From Gemmatimonadaceae bacterium (GTDB taxonomy: Bacteria > Gemmatimonadota > Gemmatimonadetes > Gemmatimonadales > Gemmatimonadaceae), in NCBI GenBank assembly GCA_019752115.1, contig JAIEMN010000022.1, forward strand, positions 62,001 to 126,000: DNA of 64,000 bases. Direction: 5' to 3'. Position 1 is the stretch's first letter, and each line of letters starts with the position of its first letter. The translations under genes were made by a program, and so were the position numbers. Below, one piece after another: positions 16,525-28,297 of the stretch. Under the pieces are notes generated by a model that searched no databases, was not told the origin of the DNA, and saw only the letters and a program-made list of their open reading frames with translations.

Positions 16525-18762
16525 ATGACCATGACCGACAACACGCTGCCCGGCGTCAATCGCCGCGACTTCCTCAAGGTCACCGCGCTCGCCGGCGGCG
16601 GCATCCTGCTCGCGAGCTACGCCGAACCGCTCGAGGCCATTGAACGCCTGGGCACCGCGGCGGCCGACCCGATGCTGAGCGCGTACATCCGCATCACCGC
16701 CGACAACATCGTCACGATCACCGCCAAGAATCCGGAGATCGGCCAGGGCATCAAGACGATGCTGCCGATGCTGATCGCCGAAGAGCTGGATGTGGACTGG
16801 AAGAACGTCCGCATCGAGCAGGCAGACTTTGATCCGACCAAGTATCAGGCGCAGATCGCCGGTGGCTCCACCGCGACGCCCACCAACTGGTTGCCGATGC
16901 GCCGCGCCGGTGCGGCCGGGCGCCAGATGCTGCTCGCCGCGGCCGCGCAGCAGTGGAACGTGCCGGTGAGTGAGCTCACGACGGAGCCCGGCGTGGTGGT
17001 GCATGCCGCGAGCAAGAAGCGCGCGACGTACGGTTCGCTCGCCGCAGCCGCGGCCGCCGTGCCGGCCCCGGATCTCAACACCGTGCCGCTCAAGGATGCG
17101 AAGAACTTCCGCATCATCGGTACGCGGCAGAAGACGTACGACCTCAAGGGCATCCTCACCGGCAAGCCGATGTTCGGCATCGACGTGGTCGTGCCGGGGA
17201 TGCACTACGCCGCATTCGTGAAGTCGCCGGTGTACGCGGCCAAGGTGAAGAGCGCCAACCTCGACGTCGTGAAGGCACAGCCGGGCGTGACGCATGCGTT
17301 CGTTGTGGACGGTGGCACTGCGCTGACCGGCCTCATGCCGGGCGTGGCCATCATCGGCAAGAACTGGTGGATGGTGCAGCAGGCGCGCAAGAAACTGGTG
17401 GTGGAGTGGGCGGAGCATCCCACCGCGCAGCAGTCGAGCGCCGGCATGGCCGCCAAGGCCGCCGAGCTGTTCACGCAGGCGCCGCATCGGACCATGCGCA
17501 AGGACGGCGACTTCGCCACGGCCATCAAGGGCGCGGCCAAGACGATCAAGGCCGAGTACAGCTATCCGTTCATTGCCCACGCGCCGCTCGAGCCGCAGAA
17601 CTGCACGGCCCAGATGGTCGGCGACAAGCTCGAGATCTGGTCCAACTCCCAGACGCCGCAGGCGGGTCGCACGCTCGTCGCGAACACGCTGGGCATCAAG
17701 GAAGACCAGATCACGCTGCACATGACGCGCGCCGGTGGTGGCTTTGGGCGTCGCCTGAACAACGACTACATGGTCGAAGCGGCGTGGATCGCACGCGAAG
17801 CCAAGGTGCCGGTGAAGCTCCTCTGGACGCGTGAAGACGACATCCAGCACGACTTCTATCGCCCCGGTGGCTATCACCAGTTCACCGCCGGCATCGATGC
17901 CAACGGCAAGCTGATCGCCTTCCGCAATCACAGCGTCACCTTTGGCGAAGGCGAGCGTTTCGCGCCGAGCGCCGATATCGGCCCGGGCGAGTACCCCGCG
18001 CGCTTCGTGCCGCACTTCCAGATGGACGTGTCGCTGATGCCGCTGGGTGTGCCGACGGGCGCGCTTCGGGCGCCCCGCTCGAACGCGCTGTCGTTCGTGT
18101 TCCAGGGCTTCATCGACGAAGTGGCGGAAGCCGCGGGTCAGGATCCGCTGCAGTACCGGATCGATATGCTCAAGGCGCCGGTGCCGGACGCGCAGCTGCA
18201 GCAGTTCACGCCGCAGCAGCAGGCGGGCTTCATGGACGCGCAGCGGGTGATTGGCGTGCTTGAGATGGCGCGCGACGTGTCCGGATGGAACAACCGGAAG
18301 AGCCTGCCGAAGGGGACCGGCATGGGCGTGGCATTCTACTACTCGCACCGCGGGTACTTCGCCGAGGTGGTGCAGGCCACGGTGAGCAAGGCTGGTGAGC
18401 TCAAGGTCGACAAGGTGTGGGTGGTCGGCGATGTCGGCAGCGACATCATCAATCCCAACCATGCCGAGTCGCAGTCGCAGGGCGCGGCGCTCGACGCCCT
18501 CGCGCAGGCGCTCGGTCAGGAGATCACCTTCACCGGTGGCCGCGCCGATCAGTCGAACTTCAACAACTTCCCGCTGCTGCGCCTCAAGCAGGCGCCGCCG
18601 GTCGTGGAAGTGCACTGGAAGAAGACCACCTTCCCGCCCACGGGTATCGGTGAGCCCGCCATGCCGCCGTTCATTCCGGCGCTGATGGGCGCGATCCACA
18701 TGGCCACCGGCAAGCGCGTTCGCCAGATTCCGCTGACCAAGGTGGACCTCAAGTGGGCGTAA
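16525..18762 (+). CDS. Molybdopterin-binding subunit, IorB-like aldehyde/isoquinoline oxidoreductase
   Basis: 745 residues. A Tat signal VNRRDFLKVTALAGG shows export of the folded cofactor-loaded complex to the periplasm. The large subunit follows with the two-part molybdopterin domain: AGGGFGRRLNNDYMVEAAWIA, the TGALRAPRSNALSFVFQGFIDE segment, and the C-terminal GIGEPAMPPFIPALMGAI, where Glu is the usual catalytic base. IorA-like and this gene form an operon. Substrate could be an N-heterocycle or aldehyde and is not determined by sequence. A MOT1-like molybdate transporter is at 62-63 kb. Confidence 0.9.
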   Translation: MTMTDNTLPGVNRRDFLKVTALAGGGILLASYAEPLEAIERLGTAAADPMLSAYIRITADNIVTITAKNPEIGQGIKTMLPMLIAEELDVDWKNVRIEQADFDPTKYQAQIAGGSTATPTNWLPMRRAGAAGRQMLLAAAAQQWNVPVSELTTEPGVVVHAASKKRATYGSLAAAAAAVPAPDLNTVPLKDAKNFRIIGTRQKTYDLKGILTGKPMFGIDVVVPGMHYAAFVKSPVYAAKVKSANLDVVKAQPGVTHAFVVDGGTALTGLMPGVAIIGKNWWMVQQARKKLVVEWAEHPTAQQSSAGMAAKAAELFTQAPHRTMRKDGDFATAIKGAAKTIKAEYSYPFIAHAPLEPQNCTAQMVGDKLEIWSNSQTPQAGRTLVANTLGIKEDQITLHMTRAGGGFGRRLNNDYMVEAAWIAREAKVPVKLLWTREDDIQHDFYRPGGYHQFTAGIDANGKLIAFRNHSVTFGEGERFAPSADIGPGEYPARFVPHFQMDVSLMPLGVPTGALRAPRSNALSFVFQGFIDEVAEAAGQDPLQYRIDMLKAPVPDAQLQQFTPQQQAGFMDAQRVIGVLEMARDVSGWNNRKSLPKGTGMGVAFYYSHRGYFAEVVQATVSKAGELKVDKVWVVGDVGSDIINPNHAESQSQGAALDALAQALGQEITFTGGRADQSNFNNFPLLRLKQAPPVVEVHWKKTTFPPTGIGEPAMPPFIPALMGAIHMATGKRVRQIPLTKVDLKWA

Positions 18763-20415
<1,653 letters not shown>

Positions 20416-20418
<3 letters not shown>

Positions 20419-20505
20419 TCACCCACAACCCACAACCAAAAACCCGGAACCCTCAACTGATCAGTTTGGGGTTCCGGGTTTTTGGTTGTGGGTTGTGGGT
20501 GACTA
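20416..20505. repeat. Long inverted repeat 1 (GATCAGTT family), stop codon to stop codon
   Basis: Two 45-bp arms with two mismatches around a central TGATCA (20458-20463). The outer ends TAGTCACC/GGTGACTA contain the pgm stop (20416-20418) and the PP2C stop (20503-20505). Each arm, read outward from the centre, begins GATCAGTT and continues with GGGTT/TGTGGGT runs. Likely a two-way terminator, but longer than needed. Confidence 0.9.
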
Positions 20506-21369
20506 CGGTCTCGCCCGCCCCACCACAATCGTCACGTTATCCGTCCCCCCGCGCTCCAGCGCCATCGCCAGCAGCGTCTCGCACAGCTGCCGCGAGCTCG
20601 TCATGCGCTCGCACTCGGCGGCGATCTCGGCGTCGGTCACGTGCTTCGTGAGTCCGTCGCTGCACACCAGCGTGATGTGGCCGCGGGCGCTGATTTCGAG
20701 CCGAGTGACCTCGGGCATCGCTTCCTCGGCGCCGATTGCGCTCGCGAGGACGTGCTGCAGCGGCGACTGCTGTGCGCGTTCACGCGTGAGCGCGCCGCGG
20801 TCGATCAGCTCCTGGGCCAGCGTCTGATCGCGGGTGAGCTGGCGTAGGGTGCCGTTGGCGTAGTGATAGCATCGACTGTCGCCGACCTGCACGACATAGA
20901 GCCACGGCCAGACCACGATCGCCACACTGAGCGTCGTGGCCATGATGCGGCCGTCGAACTGCACAGCCGACTCCTCCCGGACCCGTCGATGGGCCTGGAG
21001 CGCGGCGGCCGATAGCGCCGAGGTGAACTCCTCCTCGCTGGCCGATCCTGCGGTGTGCCAGCAGCGCATGGTGGACGCGAAGTACTCGGTGATCGCGATC
21101 GTCGCCAGGCGGCTTGCTTCGCTGCCGTCCACACTGCCGCCCACGCCGTCGGCCACGAGCATGATCGTCGCCAGCCGTTCGCCGCGGGCGGCGATGGCGT
21201 CCCGATCGAGGCTGGTGCCATGGACCACCACCTGCGGGTGCACCGTGCAGAGGAGGAACTGATCCTGATTGACCGTGCGGACCCGGCCCGGGTGCGTCAG
21301 CCCAAACAGGTCCAGTTCATCATCGCGAGGGCGCACCGCTGGGGCATTGGCATTCATCGACGTGGACAT
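20503..21369 (-). CDS. PP2C-family protein phosphatase
   Basis: 288 residues. PPM/PP2C metal-site motifs are present: HPGRVRTVNQDQF, ADGVGGSVDGSEAS, VVQVGDSRCYHY, LVCSDGLTKHVTD and GGTDNVTIVVG, giving the Asp set that binds two Mn/Mg ions. Cytosolic, no membrane segment. It would dephosphorylate Ser/Thr proteins, a plausible partner of the kinase at 13.3 kb. ATG 21369 (MSTSMN) or ATG 21357 are both possible; the long upstream extension in this frame is Arg/Gly-rich and not conserved-looking. It converges on pgm across an inverted repeat. Confidence 0.9.
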   Translation of the reverse strand: MSTSMNANAPAVRPRDDELDLFGLTHPGRVRTVNQDQFLLCTVHPQVVVHGTSLDRDAIAARGERLATIMLVADGVGGSVDGSEASRLATIAITEYFASTMRCWHTAGSASEEEFTSALSAAALQAHRRVREESAVQFDGRIMATTLSVAIVVWPWLYVVQVGDSRCYHYANGTLRQLTRDQTLAQELIDRGALTRERAQQSPLQHVLASAIGAEEAMPEVTRLEISARGHITLVCSDGLTKHVTDAEIAAECERMTSSRQLCETLLAMALERGGTDNVTIVVGRARP

Positions 21370-21408
21370 GGTCCACGATGGGTGCCCGGGCAGCCAGAGG
21401 CAAGCTGA

Positions 21409-22487
<1,079 letters not shown>

Positions 22488-22488
<1 letters not shown>

Positions 22489-23558
22489 TGCGCGCCAGCC
22501 CGCTCACGTTGCGCGCCGGTCCGCGGGCGCTCGCAATCCTGCGGGAGCGTGGCCTGCGCGCGGAGGACGTGGACATTCTCCCCGGTGCGTCGGGTGGCGC
22601 CAAATGGCTCGGTATCGCCGGCCTCGATCGCTATCTGTTCGGCACCTTCCTGCAGACACCACGCACCCGCCCGCTCCACGGGATCGGCAGCTCGATCGGC
22701 TCGTGGCGGTTGGCGTGTCTCGGGCAGCGTGATCCGCTCGCCGCGCTCGCGCGGGGGCACGAGGCGTACATCCATCACCAGCGCTACTCAAAGCATCCGA
22801 GTCCGCGCGAGGTGACCGAGGTGCTCACCCGCTGCCTCGATCATCTGCTGGGAGCCAGCGGCGTGGACGAGATTCTCGCGCATCCCACGCTGCGCGTGCA
22901 CGTGATCACCGCCGAGGCGCGCGGGGCGGCGGCCAGTGCACAGCGCCTGGTGCTGGGCACCGCGCTGGCCTTCGCCGCTGCCGCCAATGTCGTGTCGCGC
23001 CGCACACTCGCGCTCCAGGTCCGCCGCACGATCTTTCACGCCGCCGGCGACGAGTCGCCGTTCCTGCACCTGCGCGATCTGCCCACGGTGCATCGCCCGC
23101 TCACGCGCGAGAATGCGCGTGCCGTGTTGCTCGCCTCGGGATCGATTCCGCTCCTGCTTGAAGGCGTGCGCATTCCCGAGACGCCCGGCGTGCACTGGGA
23201 TGGCGGCGTGACCGACTACCATCTGGATCTCGACTACGGCGCCGGTGATGGACTCGTGCTCTTCCCGCACTTCTACGAGCACATCGTACCGGGATGGTTC
23301 GACAAGTCCCTGCGGTGGCGACGCGCGGGCGCGGCCAACTTTTCGCGCACGCTGCTCATTGCGCCGAGTGCGGCCTTCGTGCGCTCCCTGCCCGGTGGCA
23401 AGATTCCCGACCGGAAGGATTTCTATGCGCTCTCCGACAGCGCGCGCGCCGAGCGGTGGGAGGAGGTCGCTCGCCGCAGCAGTGTGCTGGGTGAAGCGCT
23501 GCACGAACTGATCGCCACCAATCGGGTGGCCGAGGCCTGCACCCCCTGGGTCCCGTAG
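22488..23558 (+). CDS. Patatin-like phospholipase/acyl hydrolase
   Basis: 356 residues. The nucleophile elbow is GASGG (Ser35), a variant of GXSXG, and the second dyad motif is WDGGVTDYH, with Asp in DGG, so a Ser-Asp patatin dyad is present. The rest fits a cytosolic lipid acyl hydrolase. The ATG at 22488 shares a base with the LPOR stop codon (TGATG), so it is translated with LPOR. It could act on membrane lipid or acyl/phytyl esters; the latter is inference from the neighbour alone. Confidence 0.75.
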
Positions 23559-23560
23559 CC

Positions 23561-24487
23561 GTGTCCGCGTTGGCGCGGTATCTCGCGTTTCGTCGGACCC
23601 TGCCCCCGCGCCCCCCGCTGGAGTCGCTCACGGTGCATGCGCGTGGGCTCGACTTCGCGGTCTATCGGACACCGCGCGTTGCGGACACGCCCCCGCTTCT
23701 CTGCATCAACGGCGGCCTGCTGTTCGACCATCGTCTGTTATGGCCGGCGCTGGCGCCGCTCGCGGCCACGCGGCAACTCGTCTTCTACGATCAGCGCGGG
23801 CGTGGCCAGTCGCAGGCGCCGCCGGGGTACGCGGCCTCGCGCATCGAGTTCGACGCCGGCGATGTTGTCGCGCTGCGCGAAGCGTTGCACCTCGAGCAGT
23901 GGGCCCTCCTCGGGCATTCCTGGGGCGGCGGCATCGCCATGCTGGCGGCGGCGCTCGACGCGGCGCATGTCGAGCGGCTGGTGCTCGTCAACGCCGTGGG
24001 GATCACCAGCGCCTGGCTGCCGCCGCTACACGACGCGGCACTGGCGCGCCTCGCGGGCGCCGAGCGTGACGCGCTGGCCGCCTGTGATGTGCGGGCCCTC
24101 GAACGCCTGGAGCTCGCCGCGCATGCCGCGTACGCGCAGGCCTTCTTCCCCGCGTGGTTTGCGGACCAGAGCTTTGCCCGCCACGTCACGCCGCCCGTGG
24201 GGACCAGCCAGACGGGTGCCGCCGTCGCCGCGCGCCTGCGGCGCGAGGGATATGACTGGACGGACCGGCTGCGTGACCTCCGGGCGCCGACACTCGTCGT
24301 CCACGGAGCGGCGGATGTCCTGCCGCTGTCGGAGGCGGCCCGCACGGCGGCGCACCTCGCGGCGGGTGGGGCCACCGCGCGCGTGATGCCGATCGCTGAT
24401 GCTGGCCACAACCCGTTCTGGGAAGCCCCCGACGCGTTTTTCGCCGCGGTGCAGGCCTTTCTCACGGAGGGTTCGGCCGCTTCCTGA
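23561..24487 (+). CDS. Alpha/beta hydrolase (proline iminopeptidase-like)
   Basis: 308 residues, GTG start 2 nt after the patatin stop. Alpha/beta-hydrolase landmarks: oxyanion region CINGGLLFDH, YDQRGRGQS, nucleophile elbow GHSWGG (Ser120), acid in VVHGAADVLP and His in DAGHNPFWEAP. The YDQRGRGQS and HSWGG pattern resembles prolyl aminopeptidases and epoxide-type hydrolases. No signal peptide. Third gene of the probable por operon; substrate unknown. Confidence 0.75.
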   Translation: MSALARYLAFRRTLPPRPPLESLTVHARGLDFAVYRTPRVADTPPLLCINGGLLFDHRLLWPALAPLAATRQLVFYDQRGRGQSQAPPGYAASRIEFDAGDVVALREALHLEQWALLGHSWGGGIAMLAAALDAAHVERLVLVNAVGITSAWLPPLHDAALARLAGAERDALAACDVRALERLELAAHAAYAQAFFPAWFADQSFARHVTPPVGTSQTGAAVAARLRREGYDWTDRLRDLRAPTLVVHGAADVLPLSEAARTAAHLAAGGATARVMPIADAGHNPFWEAPDAFFAAVQAFLTEGSAAS

Positions 24488-24518
24488 CGTTCGCTGCCAC
24501 GCTCGCCCCCGTGCGCCG

Positions 24519-25316
24519 ATGAAGTCCGCCGAAACGCTGCTCGCCTGTTGTGTCGTGGGACTCGCCTGCTTCATTGGCGGGCAAGCCGTGGCGACGCGGA
24601 ACAGTGCGGTGCACAACGAGGCCGCCGGCGCGATCGGAGAACGGATGCCGCGTCCGGTGCTGCGCCCGACGCACGCGCCCGAGCATGGCGAAGAGATCGT
24701 GGTGCCGGCGACACTGCTGGCCAACGGTGGCGAGCGTCCGTCGCTCGAGCCGGACGAGATGCGCCGCCGCGTACTTGCCGGCAGCGACGGCACCTACATC
24801 GGCGAGTTGCTGCGCTCGCGCGATTCGGTCATGGCCCGCTGGCCCGACCGGGTTGGCCGCCCGCTGCGGGTGTTCGTGCGCGAAGCCGAGCGGCTCGAAG
24901 GGTGGAACGCCGACTATCTGCCGGCGGTGCGCGATGCCTTTGATACGTGGACGCAAGCCGGCATTCCGGTGCGGTTCACCTTCACCGCCGACTCATCGCT
25001 CGCCGACATTCACGTCCGCTTCCTCGACAAGTTTGCCAATGGGATCAGCGGCAAGACGGTCTGGAGTCGCGACGCGAACTATTGGCTGGTCTCGAGCGAC
25101 ATTCAGCTCGCGATCCAGCACCCGGCCGGCGGGACCGTGACGCCCCCGCAGATGCGCGCGATCGCGCTGCACGAAGTGGGACACCTGCTCGGGCTCGATC
25201 ATGCGAGCGACAGCGAGAACATCATGGCCGCTCGGGTACGCGTGCGCGAACTGAGCGAGGCGGACAAGGCGACGGTGCGCTTGCTGTACTCGATGCCGGC
25301 AGGGAGGCTGCGATGA
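24519..25316 (+). CDS. Matrixin-family zinc metalloprotease, membrane-anchored or exported
   Basis: 265 residues with an N-terminal hydrophobic segment (LLACCVVGLACFIGGQAVA) acting as signal or anchor. The catalytic site HEVGHLLGLDH near residues 218-228 is the extended HEXXHXXGXXH zinc motif of metzincins, followed by NIMAARV, a Met-turn candidate. DTWTQAGIPVRFTF and SLADIHVRF match the matrixin beta core. Acts outside the cytoplasm. 31 nt after the hydrolase. Lacks a propeptide Cys switch that I can recognise. Confidence 0.8.
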   Translation: MKSAETLLACCVVGLACFIGGQAVATRNSAVHNEAAGAIGERMPRPVLRPTHAPEHGEEIVVPATLLANGGERPSLEPDEMRRRVLAGSDGTYIGELLRSRDSVMARWPDRVGRPLRVFVREAERLEGWNADYLPAVRDAFDTWTQAGIPVRFTFTADSSLADIHVRFLDKFANGISGKTVWSRDANYWLVSSDIQLAIQHPAGGTVTPPQMRAIALHEVGHLLGLDHASDSENIMAARVRVRELSEADKATVRLLYSMPAGRLR

Positions 25317-25399
25317 GAGAGGCGCTGACTGGCGGTGGGAATTAGCCGCTAAGGGGTGCTGGTCACTGGCTCGGTACTTTAGGGGCCAGGGGGAAGATT

Positions 25400-25427
25400 G
25401 AAGGGGGGAGTTGGCACTCCCCCCTTT
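25400..25427. terminator. Bidirectional terminator between convergent genes
   Basis: AAGGGGGGAGT, loop TGGC, ACTCCCCCCTT: an 11-bp stem with A and T runs on the two sides, between the matrixin gene (+) and the PDZ gene (-). It is nested in a looser repeat GGCCAGG/GCCTGGC. Confidence 0.8.
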
Positions 25428-25481
25428 GTACTTCTGCCTGGCTCCTGAACTACGGTGGCGGTGACCGGCACGACCTCGCGT

Positions 25482-26741
25482 TTATCTCCCCCGAAGCACG
25501 ACGAGGCGCTCTCCCGCGCGCGACTGTACGCCCAGCTTCACATCTCCCCCTCCCGCGATCGCGCGGCGCAGCGCCGCGACATCGCGTACGCGCTGTCCGT
25601 TCACCCGCACCACGACTTCCCCGGCGCGGAGGCCGGCTTCGGCGGCGGGGGTGCCTGGCGGGACGCGGAGCACGAGGACGCCGGCTTCGAGATCGAGCGT
25701 GCTGGCAAAGTCGTCGTCGATCGTGGAGAACTGGGCACCGGCCAGCACGGCCACGCCGGTGCCGCTCATCATCACGGCGGGTGGCACGGGCGGCGCCGAG
25801 GGCGGCGGCGGGACGCGCACCATCATCAGCTTACGCGGCTCCTCGCGGCGGGCCGCCACGACGACGGGTACCTCGCGCGGCTTCCCCGACTTGCGGACGC
25901 GTACGCGCAGCGTGCTCCCCGGCACCAGCATCTCGCTGTAGTTGATCGCCTGCTGCGTCACATCACGCCCGTTGTACGCGACCACCGTATCCCCGGCCGC
26001 GAGCCCCGCCTTCTCGGCGGGTGAGCCGGCGTCGACCGACTCCACCAGCGGATACTCGCAGTGACTCGTCACCACGCCCTCTGGGGTGACCAGCCGGACC
26101 TGCGCGCCGGACAACGACACGCCCACGTAGCCGCTCGGCGCCCGCTCGGCGATCTGCGCCTCGGCGGCCCCGGCGAGCGCGGCGACTTGTGGCTGGAGCG
26201 CGCGCACCATCACATCGACCGCGGGGCCCATGCCCCGAATCATCGCCGGCCCGACGGCCCGCATCGTGGAATCGAAGCTGAGGAACAGACTGCGCGTCTC
26301 GATCGTCCGCCCCTGCGGCGTCACGACGCGCGCAGAATCGCCGCGCCGAATCGTCACGACTTCCTCCGGCGCGCCGTTCCGGCCGAAGTAGCGCACGACC
26401 ACCTGCATTGCCGAATCGACGCCGCGCTGCACCTGGGAGAGCTGCCGCACCTGTTCGCGCTGCAGCTGCTGGTTGCGCTGCAGCGTTTCCACCGCGCCTT
26501 CGAGCTCACGCTTGAGACGCAGCAGCGCGAGCCCTTCCGGCGCCTGCGCGAGCGCCGACGGGGAGCTCGCCAGCTCCTCGCAGGCATTCGCCATGGCCGG
26601 CGCGCGCATGCGCACCGTCGACTTCACGGTGGTGGACTGCGCGGCCGCCGACTGCCAGAGCGGCGCCATCATCGCGGCCGCCGCCGCGACGGCGGCGGCG
26701 ACGGGCCAGCGGCGCCGGGTGTGCTGAGTACGCGTCATCAT
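25482..26741 (-). CDS. Exported two-PDZ-domain protein
   Basis: 419 residues with a long signal sequence (WPVAAAVAAAAAMMAPLW.. AAAQ). A Glu/Gln-rich coiled-coil-like stretch (LKRELEGAVETLQRNQQLQ) is followed by two PDZ domains: GYVGVSLSGAQVRLV..SPAEKAGLAAGDTVVAYNGRDV and GVLVLRVPPGTPAAEAGLRAGEVVVRVNGQRV. There is no trypsin-like or other protease domain, so it is a DegS/HtrA-type binder without catalysis. Its ATG shares one base with the anti-sigma stop. As third gene of a sigma/anti-sigma operon it may present misfolded envelope proteins or hold the anti-sigma factor; inference. Confidence 0.75.
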   Translation of the reverse strand: MMTRTQHTRRRWPVAAAVAAAAAMMAPLWQSAAAQSTTVKSTVRMRAPAMANACEELASSPSALAQAPEGLALLRLKRELEGAVETLQRNQQLQREQVRQLSQVQRGVDSAMQVVVRYFGRNGAPEEVVTIRRGDSARVVTPQGRTIETRSLFLSFDSTMRAVGPAMIRGMGPAVDVMVRALQPQVAALAGAAEAQIAERAPSGYVGVSLSGAQVRLVTPEGVVTSHCEYPLVESVDAGSPAEKAGLAAGDTVVAYNGRDVTQQAINYSEMLVPGSTLRVRVRKSGKPREVPVVVAARREEPRKLMMVRVPPPPSAPPVPPAVMMSGTGVAVLAGAQFSTIDDDFASTLDLEAGVLVLRVPPGTPAAEAGLRAGEVVVRVNGQRVRDVAALRRAIAGGGDVKLGVQSRAGERLVVLRGR

Positions 26742-27532
26742 CAGTACCGCTCGATCACCTTGTCCACCGGCAACGCCCCGCTGAGCGCCTGCAGCGTCGC
26801 TTCACGCGCGCTGTACGCGGACAGGTAGTAGTGATTGAGCACCGGATCCTGCGGCGCTTCGCGCAACGCGGCGCGCGAGGCGGCCATCATCTGATCGAGT
26901 GCGGCGAGTCGCGCGCGATAGACGTCCGAGTCGCGAATGGTCGGATCGTTCGATGCGAGCCACACCGATGCGCGCTCGTAGTCGCGCTGCGCCTGATTCA
27001 GCACCTGCGTGGCCTGCTCCACCGAGGCGAATCCGGTGTCCCCGAAGCCCACGGCGCGCGCCATCGCCCCCGCCTGCGCCACGGGGCCCGTCGCCGTTTC
27101 CGCCCCAGTGCTCAGGCGACCCATCACGGCCCCACCGGCCACGAGCGCCAGCGCCGCGGCGACCTGCCGCACGCGCTGGAACCACCGCTGCCCCGACACC
27201 GGCGTCTCGACGTGGCGCGGTACGACCTGCCGATCGCGCCGGGCGATCGGTGGTGGTTCGGCGGCGTCGCGTGCGGCATCGGGCGCCGCATGCTCACCGG
27301 TCGTGAGCAACCCTTCGTCGCGGAGACTCCGCGCCAGCGAATCCCACGCCACCAACCGCGGCGCATCGGAGGCGATATCCTGCGTGACCACGCCCCCCGC
27401 GTACGTCACCAGCTGCGCCACCGCATCGCGCTCGGCGCGACAGGCGGCACAGCCGGCGAGGTGGGCCAGTTCGTCGGGCGTGAACGGGTCATGATCGAAC
27501 GCGGCAAGCCGCGCGGCATCAAGGTGCTGCAT
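26741..27532 (-). CDS. Anti-sigma factor, membrane-bound
   Basis: 263 residues. The N-terminus has a zinc-finger-like anti-sigma module: HLAGCAACRAERDAV, the HxxxCxxC pattern of zf-HC2. A membrane helix (AAALALVAGGAVMGRL) follows at about residues 125-140, then a helical periplasmic part. It should bind and inactivate the ECF sigma encoded just upstream. ATG 27532 lies 14 bases inside the sigma gene's 3' end, coupling their translation. Confidence 0.8.
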   Translation of the reverse strand: MQHLDAARLAAFDHDPFTPDELAHLAGCAACRAERDAVAQLVTYAGGVVTQDIASDAPRLVAWDSLARSLRDEGLLTTGEHAAPDAARDAAEPPPIARRDRQVVPRHVETPVSGQRWFQRVRQVAAALALVAGGAVMGRLSTGAETATGPVAQAGAMARAVGFGDTGFASVEQATQVLNQAQRDYERASVWLASNDPTIRDSDVYRARLAALDQMMAASRAALREAPQDPVLNHYYLSAYSAREATLQALSGALPVDKVIERY

Positions 27533-28109
27533 AGCTGCGATCCAGGCCGGAAGAAAACGAATCCACGAGCGGGGCGAGCAACCGGCGCAACTTCGCCCGC
27601 GCCTTGAACAGCTGTGACTTGGAGCCGCCGGGGGTGATCCCCAGTTCGGCCGCGATCTCTTCGTGCGTATACCCTTCGACGTCGTGCAGCAGAAACACCG
27701 TGCGCGCCCCGGGGGATAGCTGCCGCGCCGCGTCTTCGATCGTGCGGGCGAGCATGCTGCGTTCGGCATCCTGCTCGACCACCGCCGAATCTTCCTCGAT
27801 GGCCGTTTCCGCGGCCGCGAGCCGCTTGACGCTGCGGAGCGCGTTCAGCGTGCGATTGATGGCGACGCGATGAATCCACGTGCTGAACTTCGCGTCCCCC
27901 CGCCAGGACGGGAGGGCACGGAAGATCTGGATCCAGACCTCCTGCGCGATATCCTCGGCAAGGTCGGGATCTCCGGCGAGTCGGCGAACGACCGCGTCCA
28001 CGTGCGGCGCGTGCTGATTCCACAGCAGCCGCATGGCGCGTTCGTCCCCCTCAATCGCCCGTCGAACGATGGCGGCGTCGGTCTCCATGGGGTTCACCAA
28101 ATCTGTCAC
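27519..28109 (-). CDS. ECF RNA polymerase sigma factor
   Basis: About 196 residues. Sigma region 2 (DLAEDIAQEVWIQIFRALPSW..FSTWIHRVAINRTLNALR) and region 4 (LSPGARTVFLLHDVEGYTHEEIAAELGITPGGSKSQLFKARAKL) are both intact, without regions 1 and 3. Start is GTG 28109 or ATG 28088. It drives envelope-type stress responses with the anti-sigma and PDZ genes that follow. Divergent from the serine hydrolase gene at 28298. Confidence 0.92.
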   Translation of the reverse strand: MTDLVNPMETDAAIVRRAIEGDERAMRLLWNQHAPHVDAVVRRLAGDPDLAEDIAQEVWIQIFRALPSWRGDAKFSTWIHRVAINRTLNALRSVKRLAAAETAIEEDSAVVEQDAERSMLARTIEDAARQLSPGARTVFLLHDVEGYTHEEIAAELGITPGGSKSQLFKARAKLRRLLAPLVDSFSSGLDRSYAAP

Positions 28110-28297
28110 CGGCCCCCCGCGCAGGGTTTCCTCGGTTGCCTGCTCTCCCGTACGCGGGCGGCGCCGTTGGGTCGAATATCACCGGCTGTTGCCATCACAT
28201 CGTGCCGATCGTAGAGGGGAGAACGGGGTATAGCGCTTGACGGGCGGAGCCGCCTGTCGTAAATGCCTCTGGATCTCCCTACGGACGGATTCTCCCG

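Noticed and set aside
16465-18699. 744-codon minus frame opposite the IorB-like gene
   Set aside because: Antisense shadow; real plus gene has a Tat signal and cofactor motifs.
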